The notes beneath the pieces are model-generated. The model worked only from the letters and a program-made list of their open reading frames with translations, had not been told where the DNA came from and did no database searches. DNA of 64,000 nt from CAIMUS01 sp046347625. Its GTDB lineage: Bacteria > Pseudomonadota > Gammaproteobacteria > Competibacterales > Competibacteraceae. This document shows, piece by piece, positions 41,000-48,004 of the stretch. The stretch's first letter is position 1; each line of letters starts with the position of its first letter. Made by a program: the position numbers and the translations under genes. The stretch spans positions 930,001 through 994,000 of the forward strand of contig JAXMFU010000002.1 in NCBI GenBank assembly GCA_046347625.1, written 5' to 3'.

Positions 41000-43648
41000 C
41001 TACAACGCCAGGTTGACATGCATCAATCCTGGATCTTCGGGATCCCGCCGGATGGTAAAACTCATTGCCCGGTTGAGCTTGAGCATAGGCTCGTTCTCGC
41101 TGAGTACCGTGCCATACAACTCCCGGATACCACGGCTTCTGGCGTAATTGATAATCCGTCGCATCAGCATCGGACCTAACCCCATGCCGGTCATACTGCG
41201 GTCCACGACGATAGCGTATTCGGCCCGTTCCATATCCGGATCGGCGGTCATGCGCACCACACCCCAGATTTCGGCTTTGCCGGGCAGACCCGGATTGGTC
41301 ACGATCAGGGCCATTTCACGATCATAATCCAACTGCGTCAGGCGTGCCGCCATATCATGGCTCAACTCCTTGATCGGCTGGAAAAAGCGCAGCCGCCGGT
41401 CCTCTTCGGGCATCCGCCGCACCAGTTCGCGCAGTGGCGGTTCGTCCTCGGGCAGAATGGGACGCAGACAGAGCGCACGTCCATCGGGCAGGATAAAGTT
41501 TTCCTCTCGTTCCTTGGGATAAGGATGGATGGCCAGGCGCTCGAAGCCGCTGCTGCCGGCGGCGGCGATAGTGACCACCGCATTCAGCGCCAACACCCCT
41601 TCCTCATTGGCCCATAACGGATTGATGGTCAATTCCACGATCTCAGGCAGATCGATGATCATCTGGGACAGTTTCAGCAGCGTCAGGGCGATAGCGTCCA
41701 GGTCGGCGCGCCGTCCCCGGCTGTCGCGAATCATGGCGTAAATCCGGGTGCGGCTCATCAGCTCATGCGCCAGGTGCATATTTAAAGGCGGAATGGCATA
41801 GGCAATATCGTTGATCACCTCCGATTCGGTGCCCCCATGGCCGAAGAATAACATCGGACTGCCGCCGAAATGCTGGCCGGTACGCATCCCCAGGATCAAT
41901 TCATACGCCCCGCGCCGGGACAGCATGGGCTGTACGGCAAAGCCGTTGATCACCGCTTGCGGTAAAAGGGTTTGAACCCGTTTGAGCATGGCGGTAGCGC
42001 CGGCAAAGACGTCTTCGGGGGTATCCAGCGCCAGGGCGACCCCGCCCATGGAAGAGCGATCCGGAATATCCGGCGATAGCACTTTCAAGGCCACCGGACC
42101 TTCCAGTTCCGCCGCCTGTTGGGCGGCATCGGCGGGATTGCAGGCGTAGCGGGTGGCCACGATCGGAATATCATAAGCGGCCAGCAGGCTGCCCACTTCA
42201 CGGAGATTCAAATGATCCCGGCCGGCGGCCAGGATCGTGCCGACAAGCCGGCGGGCGGATTCGACATCCGGCGTAAATTCCTCCGGCACCGACGGCGGGG
42301 TCTCCATCAATAATTGCTGGTTGCGGCTGTATTCGGCCACCCGCAGGAAGCCGCGTGCCGCCTCGTCGGGTGTGCTGTAGGTGGCGATGCCTGCCTCTCT
42401 GAGCAGCTTGCGCGCCTGTGTTTCCGCCGCCGCCCCGACCCAACTGGCTAACACCAGACGCCGGCTTTTGGCGGACCGCTCGATGATGGCGCGGGCACAA
42501 CCCCGATCCGGCTCGGCCGTGCTGGGCACATGAACGATCAGGACACCATCCGCGCCGGGCTCCTTGAGTAGCAACTCCAAGGCTTGGTCATATTGCTTGA
42601 AACCGGCCTGTCCGCCCAGATCCACCGGATTCTCGGTATGTGCGTTCGGCGGCACGATGGCGGCCAGTGCCGCCTGGGTCGTTTCGCTGATCGCGGCCAG
42701 CGTACCGCCCTGACCGAGCAGCGTATCGGCCGCCAGTAAGCTGACGCTGCGACTGTTGCCCACAATAGTCAGACGATTGTTAGACACCGGCTTGGCGCTG
42801 GCCAGGGTCTCCACCGAATTGAACAAGCGCTCGATGGTATCCACCCGCAGCAGACCGGCCCGGCGGAAAGCGGCATCGTAGACGGCGTCCTCCACCGCCC
42901 GGTCGCCATAATTTCGTGGCTTGAGCACGATCACCGGTTTGATGCGCGCGGCCACCCGGGCGGCGGACATAAATTTGCGAGGGTTCATGATCCGTTCCAG
43001 ATACACCAGAATCGAGCGGCTATGCGGCTCCTGCGCCAGATAATCCAGCATATCGGCGAAATCCACATCCAGCCGGCTGCCCATCGATACCAGATGAGAG
43101 AAACCGATATTGCGGCGCTGGGTCCAGTTGATCATGGCACGGGTGATGGCGGAAGACTGGCTGAGTACGGCGATATTGCCGTCGAGCACACGGGCGGGAC
43201 ACAGCGTGGCGTTGATCCCCTGGCCGGGAATGGCAATGCCCAGTCTATCCGGTCCCAGGATACGCAACAGATAGGGTTTGGCGGCATCCAGCATCGATTG
43301 TCCGAGCCTCGTATCGGCTTCCTGCTGCGGTCTCACCAAGCGCTGGTTAACGATCAGCACCGCCCGGGTTCCCTTGGCGCCCAGTTCATCGATCAGCGCC
43401 GGGCATTCCTCCAGAGGCCGAGTAATAATTGCCAGATCCGGCACTTCCGGCAGGCCGGCCACATCCTTATAAGTCAGCACCCCCGATACGGCGCGCCGGT
43501 CCGGATTCACCGGCATCACCGGCCCTTTGAAGCCGGCCTCGATCAAATTCATCTCCAGTACGGCATCGGGGCTGTCGTCCCGGGTTCCCTGGCCGATGAC
43601 AGCGATGGAACGGGGCTTGAACATATAGCCGAGGTTACGGATAGTCAT
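41000..43648 (-). CDS. PatZ-type protein acetyltransferase (acyl-CoA synthetase-like + GNAT), paralogue 1
   Basis: An 882-residue protein in the order of E. coli PatZ (YfiQ/Pka): CoA-binding domain (MTIRNLGYMFKPRSIAVIGQ), succinyl-CoA-ligase-like domain, ATP-grasp-like domain (about residues 470-690, GPVALKVLSPDIPDRSSMGG), and a C-terminal GNAT (about 715-882, LTQLDYDREMALIV and GMGLGPMLMRRIINYARSRG). The SHTGS-type catalytic His of ADP-forming synthetases is not seen, so protein-lysine acetylation, for example of acetyl-CoA synthetase, is the likelier activity. It is divergent from an acyl carrier protein gene. Its paralogue at 48005 has exactly the same length. Confidence 0.9.
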   Translation of the reverse strand: MTIRNLGYMFKPRSIAVIGQGTRDDSPDAVLEMNLIEAGFKGPVMPVNPDRRAVSGVLTYKDVAGLPEVPDLAIITRPLEECPALIDELGAKGTRAVLIVNQRLVRPQQEADTRLGQSMLDAAKPYLLRILGPDRLGIAIPGQGINATLCPARVLDGNIAVLSQSSAITRAMINWTQRRNIGFSHLVSMGSRLDVDFADMLDYLAQEPHSRSILVYLERIMNPRKFMSAARVAARIKPVIVLKPRNYGDRAVEDAVYDAAFRRAGLLRVDTIERLFNSVETLASAKPVSNNRLTIVGNSRSVSLLAADTLLGQGGTLAAISETTQAALAAIVPPNAHTENPVDLGGQAGFKQYDQALELLLKEPGADGVLIVHVPSTAEPDRGCARAIIERSAKSRRLVLASWVGAAAETQARKLLREAGIATYSTPDEAARGFLRVAEYSRNQQLLMETPPSVPEEFTPDVESARRLVGTILAAGRDHLNLREVGSLLAAYDIPIVATRYACNPADAAQQAAELEGPVALKVLSPDIPDRSSMGGVALALDTPEDVFAGATAMLKRVQTLLPQAVINGFAVQPMLSRRGAYELILGMRTGQHFGGSPMLFFGHGGTESEVINDIAYAIPPLNMHLAHELMSRTRIYAMIRDSRGRRADLDAIALTLLKLSQMIIDLPEIVELTINPLWANEEGVLALNAVVTIAAAGSSGFERLAIHPYPKEREENFILPDGRALCLRPILPEDEPPLRELVRRMPEEDRRLRFFQPIKELSHDMAARLTQLDYDREMALIVTNPGLPGKAEIWGVVRMTADPDMERAEYAIVVDRSMTGMGLGPMLMRRIINYARSRGIRELYGTVLSENEPMLKLNRAMSFTIRRDPEDPGLMHVNLAL

Positions 43649-43900
43649 GATGGTACCTGTACTGCGGTGAGATTGTTAACCATTGTAAGCTGTCAGCCGA
43701 TTAGTGTGTTTGTTCTAAGCGGAATGCGTAAGCTCGAAAACGGTAAATGTTGGCGCTTCTCGATAGGAACGAAAAACCAGATGCCTGGATCGAGCATCAC
43801 TCCCGCCGGCGCCAAATTAATTGATGTTGCAGTGCAACATATAGGTTTGGAGATTGTCTGATTAGTACGAGCCATCTTAGCTGTCCAGGAAGATTATTCG

Positions 43901-44170
43901 ATGAACAAACAGTCAATTAAAGATACTGTACTCCGCATCCTGGCCACCATTGCGCCGGATGCCGATTTGACCTCCCTGCAACCGAAAGTCAGTTTTCACG
44001 ATCAGCTCGATATCGATTCCATCGATTTCCTGCGCTTGATGATGGAGTTGGAAAAGGCGCTCAAGGTCACGATTCTGGATTTCGATTATCCCAAGCTGTC
44101 CACCCTGCAAGGCTGCGTGGACTATCTGGCCGAACAACTGACGGCGACCGAGGAATGTGCCCTCAGTTGA
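43901..44170 (+). CDS. Acyl carrier protein
   Basis: An 89-residue carrier protein with the phosphopantetheine site Ser in QLDIDSIDFLRLMMELE (about residue 47). It differs from the fatty-acid-synthesis AcpP (DSLDTVE), so it probably serves a specialised system. It stands alone between the divergent patZ-like gene and a convergent LysE-type gene; no ketosynthase or ligase partner adjoins it. Confidence 0.88.
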   Translation: MNKQSIKDTVLRILATIAPDADLTSLQPKVSFHDQLDIDSIDFLRLMMELEKALKVTILDFDYPKLSTLQGCVDYLAEQLTATEECALS

Positions 44171-44187
44171 GCGGGCGAGTTCAGGTA

Positions 44188-44784
44188 CTACCCCAGTAGG
44201 GCCAGTGCGCCGAACAGCGCAATAACGGTACCCGCCGCCCGATTGAGCCGGCGCCGTGTGGCAGGCGACAGGCGCCGCCGCAAGGCGCCCACGGCCAGCG
44301 CCAACAGCAACCACCATAGCAATGACCCCAGAAAGACGCCCAGCACCAGCAGCCCGGCCGCATTGAAATTGCGCTCTCCCGCCGCGAGACCAAGACCCGT
44401 AAAAATGCCGATAAAGGCCAGGATGGTCACCGGATTGGTCAGGGTCAGTAGAAAAGTGGAGGCGTAATCTTCCATCAGGTCGGTCGAGCGTAGTGCGGAA
44501 TTTTGCTCGGTGGGAAGGCTGCTGAACAGGCGCCAACCCAGATAGAGTAGAAAAATCCCGCCCAGCCGGCGCAGTTCCTGCCGCCAGTCCAGCAACAGCC
44601 CGGACAGCGACACCAGCCCGAAGCCGGCGATACTGCCATAAACAGCGTCCGCGCTGGCCGCCCCCAGACCCGAGATAAATCCTGCTATCCGTCCCCGCTG
44701 TAAGGTGCGTTGAATGCACAATAAGCCGATGGGCCCCACCGGTGCGGCGATGGCAAAGCCGATCAGTAAGCCTTTCAACAGCAT
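44188..44784 (-). CDS. LysE/RhtB family amino-acid exporter
   Basis: A 198-residue protein with six membrane helices and the LysE signature near the start (AIAAPVGPIGLLCIQRTLQR, GLGAASADAVYGSIAGFG). The segment FLLTLTNPVTILAFIGIFTG is also typical. It likely exports an amino acid or derivative driven by the proton gradient. It ends 17 bases from the ACP stop (convergent), with no clear terminator between. Confidence 0.92.
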   Translation of the reverse strand: MLLKGLLIGFAIAAPVGPIGLLCIQRTLQRGRIAGFISGLGAASADAVYGSIAGFGLVSLSGLLLDWRQELRRLGGIFLLYLGWRLFSSLPTEQNSALRSTDLMEDYASTFLLTLTNPVTILAFIGIFTGLGLAAGERNFNAAGLLVLGVFLGSLLWWLLLALAVGALRRRLSPATRRRLNRAAGTVIALFGALALLG

Positions 44785-44995
44785 GAACGGTCTCGCGGTA
44801 AGAAGGATGCTCGGCTATTCTACTGCCTGACAGCGCCGGTGTCCCCGCCGGCCCTGCTTTAGCTGGATTCGGTTTTGCCGCCGGATTCAAACCGGACTGC
44901 TCAGCTGATTCTGCATAAACTAACGCTGAGTTTCTGATTGACAACCCCCATCTCCCTCTGCATTATCGTTTTGACTCCCCTGCCGAACCCCGACC

Positions 44996-46072
44996 ATGGA
45001 ACACGATCACGCTTACAAGCTGCTGTTTTCCCATCCGCAGATGGTGGCCGATCTGTTGCGCGGCTTTGTGCGGGAGGATTGGGTGCAGCAACTGGATTTA
45101 TCCACTTTGGAGCCGGTGAGCGGTCACTATGTCAGCGACGATTTGCGGGAACGGGAAGATGACTGTATCTGGCGGGTCCGCTGGGGGGCAACCTGGCTCT
45201 ACGTTTACCTGTTGCTGGAGTTCCAGTCCGGCATAGACCCGTTCATGGCGGTACGGATCATGACCTATCTGGGGCTGCTGTACCAGGATCTGATCAATGC
45301 CAAGCTCCTCACGCCGAGCGGTAAGCTGCCGCCGGTCTTACCTCTGGTGTTATACAATGGTGTTCCGCGCTGGTCGGCGGCGCAGAATGTGGCGGAGTTG
45401 ATCGAAGTCGTCCCCGGCGGGTTGGAGCAGTATCGGCCCCAGTTGCACTATCTGCTGCTGGATGAAGGCGTCTTCGAGGAATCGGAATTAGCGGGCCTGC
45501 GCAACCTGGCGGCGGCGCTGTTTCGGTTGGAAAACAGCCGGGAACCGCAGGATATAGAACGGGTACTGATCTGTCTGCTGGACTGGTTAAGTGCGCCGGA
45601 ACAGCGGGAATTACGGCGGGCGTTTACGGTCTGGTTGCGGCGGGTGTTATTACCGAGCCGTTTACCAGGAGTTGAAATACCGCAGGTCACCGACCTGCTG
45701 GAGATGAAAGCGATGTTAGCGGAACGTGTACAGGAGTGGACTCAGAAATGGAAGCAGGAAGGGTTGGAAGAGGGGCGGCGAATAGGGCTGGAAATAGGAC
45801 GGCAAGAAGGACGGCAAGAAGGACGGCAAGAAGGACGGCAAGAAGGACGGCAAGAAGGACGGCAAGAAGGACGGCAAGAAGGACGGCAAGAAGGACGGCA
45901 AGAAGGACGGCAAGAAGGACAGGCCGAACTGCTGGTGAAAATCCTGGAGCGTAAGTTCGGCCCGCTTCCGGCGGCTTATCAGCAACGGATTTTTGCAGCT
46001 GGACCCGATGATATCTGGCGTTGGGTGGATCGGGTATTGAGCGCTGAAGCGCTCGAACAGGTTTTTGATTGA
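44996..46072 (+). CDS. Rpn-family recombination-promoting nuclease with GRQE repeats
   Basis: A 358-residue PD-(D/E)XK protein of the Rpn/putative-transposase family. It begins EHDHAYKLLFSHPQMVADLL and has the active-site strands around EREDDCIWRVRW and VYLLLEFQSGID (Asp and ExQ). The C-terminal part carries ten perfect GRQE repeats (45797-45916) in a helical, charged region, before a short end resembling DUF4351 (ILERKFGPLPAAYQQRI). Rpn nucleases cut DNA and promote RecA-independent recombination. The tandem repeat would change the protein length in steps of four residues without a frameshift. Confidence 0.88.
   Translation: MEHDHAYKLLFSHPQMVADLLRGFVREDWVQQLDLSTLEPVSGHYVSDDLREREDDCIWRVRWGATWLYVYLLLEFQSGIDPFMAVRIMTYLGLLYQDLINAKLLTPSGKLPPVLPLVLYNGVPRWSAAQNVAELIEVVPGGLEQYRPQLHYLLLDEGVFEESELAGLRNLAAALFRLENSREPQDIERVLICLLDWLSAPEQRELRRAFTVWLRRVLLPSRLPGVEIPQVTDLLEMKAMLAERVQEWTQKWKQEGLEEGRRIGLEIGRQEGRQEGRQEGRQEGRQEGRQEGRQEGRQEGRQEGRQEGQAELLVKILERKFGPLPAAYQQRIFAAGPDDIWRWVDRVLSAEALEQVFD
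45797..45916. repeat. Ten perfect 12-bp tandem repeats (GGACGGCAAGAA)
   Basis: Ten uninterrupted copies of GGACGGCAAGAA inside the Rpn-like gene, encoding GRQE x10. The opposite strand reads FLPS repeats, which are shadows. Confidence 0.97.
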
Positions 46073-46091
46073 GTCGCTGCAATACTGAGGA

Positions 46092-46134
46092 ACCCGGATT
46101 GCGCTCCGCTGGCTCCGCTTCATTCGGACTACAC
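46092..46134. repeat. Dispersed CCTGGATTGCGCT repeat, degraded copy 3
   Basis: CCCGGATTGCGCTCC at the left and TTCGGACTACAC at the right. It is a diverged copy of the element at 1006 and 11946. Confidence 0.5.
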
Positions 46135-46212
46135 TAGCCACGTTGGGGTTCGCTCCTGCTCACCCCAGCGGTCATGTCATGTGGCCTTGACACCCCCCTG
46201 GATGAAAATTGC

Positions 46213-46303
46213 GTAGGCCGGAATAAGGCCGCAACGCGGCCGTTTCCGGCAATGCGCCGGGTGCCGGAAACGCTCCGCTATCGCTGCGCTTATTCCGGCC
46301 TAC
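46213..46303. repeat. GTAGGCCGGAATAAG...CTTATTCCGGCCTAC palindromic element
   Basis: A 91-bp palindrome with 15-bp perfect ends and inner arms TTTCCGGC/GCCGGAAA. A partial copy is at 19360. The remainder of the gap 46073-46481 holds no gene. Confidence 0.85.
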
Positions 46304-46481
46304 TACTGATCTTTGATAATTCTATGAAGTCGCTGATTTGGCATGGTAGATTGAATGTCCGCAAAGTGTTGTTTGATAGTTGACCGGTTCGCTATGGTGC
46401 ACGTCGGGCACATCCTGTGTCCGATCTACTTGGCTATTTGATTTATCACTGTTACCCTGGTTGCAATTTAAAAGGTGACTT

Positions 46482-46868
46482 ATGGAAGTAAAGTGTAAAT
46501 GTGACTGCTGTGGGCAAACTCTAGAGAAAGCAAATTTAGATGATAAAGAGTCTTGCCCTAACTGTGGCGCAACTGCAAGGTTTTTCACACACGTTCACGT
46601 TGAAGAAACTAAAATTTTTGAATCAACACATTCTAGAGTAAAGGATCCTAATTTGCCAAGTAAAAGAAAATTAAGACTCGATCTGATCAATGGCTATGAA
46701 TGGTCGGTTGCTTTAGAAAAATATGTAAAGAAAATAAGAGAAATTAATAGAATGGATAATCACTATCACGAAAGAATAGAAGATCCAGATAGTGGAGAAG
46801 TAATTCATGAAAAAACTGAACCTCTAAATGAGCACATAGGACATGGTTACGCTAAGTTCAAGAGCTAA
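46482..46868 (+). CDS. A+T-rich hypothetical protein with zinc-ribbon start
   Basis: A 128-residue protein. CDCCGQ (about residue 7) and CPNCGA (about residue 25) form a likely zinc ribbon; the rest is polar and charged with no known motif. Its base composition is much more A+T-rich than its neighbours (many AAA, GAA, AAT codons), pointing to recent transfer. Its 3' end overlaps by 11 bases the 3' end of a VWA gene fragment on the other strand. Confidence 0.65.
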   Translation: MEVKCKCDCCGQTLEKANLDDKESCPNCGATARFFTHVHVEETKIFESTHSRVKDPNLPSKRKLRLDLINGYEWSVALEKYVKKIREINRMDNHYHERIEDPDSGEVIHEKTEPLNEHIGHGYAKFKS

Positions 46869-47304
46869 AAACTCGGACACCACGCCCGGACACATAGTCG
46901 GCCACCGCCAGCAGCACGGAAAGCGACAAAGCTCTCGCCAGTGGCCAGGGATACAATTCCTTTACCGGCACAAACAACTTCTCCTTGCTGGCGAGCGGTT
47001 CCAGTTCATCTAAAAGGCGATAGATATCTTGCCGGCTGTTGCTGCTACGAGCGCGGAAATAGCGACCACCGGTCCTGGCGGCGATGGCGGTTAGCGTGTC
47101 CTCATTCAAGTCGGTATCGGTATCAAGTCGCTGCCGACCCGGCCAGGGGTTCACCCGTAATTCATCGGCGCCGACCCCGATCGTATAGATTCGGACCCCG
47201 GCTTGTGCGGCCAGATCGTCGGTCCGCAGCGGTTTCATCGTGCCGGTACTGACGGTTATGATAATAACGTCAATCTCACGGGCAATGACTACCATGACAA
47301 TCAC
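46858..47304 (-). pseudogene. C-terminal fragment of a BatA-like VWA membrane protein
   Basis: Reads DDLAAQAGVRIYTIGVGADE, LNEDTLTAIAARTGGRYFRA and IYRLLDELEPLASKEKLFVP, then a single hydrophobic helix. This is the C-terminal third of BatA-type von Willebrand factor A proteins, with the first half (including the DxSxS metal-binding motif) missing. The first residues (VIIITVSTG) may derive from the strand before the DG(x)N segment, suggesting an internal deletion as well. It probably has no function. Confidence 0.75.
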
Positions 47305-47983
47305 GTCTGCACCAGTTGCGCTTAGACTGACAATCCCTCCCCTGGAAAATGGGGACAGACTGACCCGGGCGGAATTCGAACGGCGTTACCATGCCTTACC
47401 ACAGATCAAGAAAGCCGAACTGATTGAAGGAACCGTGTACATGCCGTCTCCTCTGCGCGCCGAGAGTCATGCCAAACCCCATGCCGCTATCATGACCTGG
47501 CTGGGAGTTTATACGGCGGCTACTCCCGGCGTGAGTGGCTTCGATAATGCGACGGTTCGCCTGGATACCGACAACGAATTCCAGCCGGATGCGCTCTTGC
47601 GGCTCGATCAAGGGGGGCGATCCCATATCAGTGAGGATGATTATATCGAGGGTGCGCCTGAACTTATCGTTGAAATCGCCGCCAGCAGCGCGTCCATCGA
47701 CCTGCATGAAAAATTCAAAGTTTATCGTCGCAATCGGGTACAGGAATATCTCGCCTGGCGTGTGTACGATCGGCAGTTCGATTGGTTTCAGCTTAAAGGT
47801 GGGAAATATGTTTCACTCGAAGCCGATGCCGCCGGGATTATCCGCTCGCGGCGGTTTCCAGGTTTGTGGCTCGCCCGCTCTGCCTTGCTGCAAGGCAATC
47901 TAGCGGAAGTGCTGGAGGTATTACAGCAAGGGATTGCCAGTCCCGATCATCGGGACTTTGTTATGTCGATAACTCCACCATGA
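47285..47983 (+). CDS. Uma2 family (DUF820) endonuclease-like protein, second copy
   Basis: A 232-residue Uma2 protein with LTRAEFERRYHALPQIKKAE, ELIEGTVYMPSPLRAESHAK, the catalytic strand FQPDALLRL, and ELIVEIAASSASIDLHEKFK. The RNRVQEYLAWRVYDRQFDWF segment follows. It is a longer subfamily than the copy at 12011. Either ATG at 47285 or 47294 could start it; the ribosome site is weak. Its 5' end overlaps the VWA fragment on the other strand. Confidence 0.85.
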   Translation: MTTMTITSAPVALRLTIPPLENGDRLTRAEFERRYHALPQIKKAELIEGTVYMPSPLRAESHAKPHAAIMTWLGVYTAATPGVSGFDNATVRLDTDNEFQPDALLRLDQGGRSHISEDDYIEGAPELIVEIAASSASIDLHEKFKVYRRNRVQEYLAWRVYDRQFDWFQLKGGKYVSLEADAAGIIRSRRFPGLWLARSALLQGNLAEVLEVLQQGIASPDHRDFVMSITPP

Positions 47984-48004
47984 TTTAGTCAGCTATTCAT
48001 AGGC

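Noticed and set aside
41000..43648. Active ADP-forming acetyl-CoA synthetase
   Set aside because: The SHTGS-type catalytic His is not visible and a C-terminal GNAT is present, as in PatZ. The same holds for the paralogue at 48005.
45716..46141. Minus-strand frame with FLPS repeats opposite the Rpn-like gene
   Set aside because: It is the shadow of the GRQE repeat on the coding strand, with no start signal or family match.
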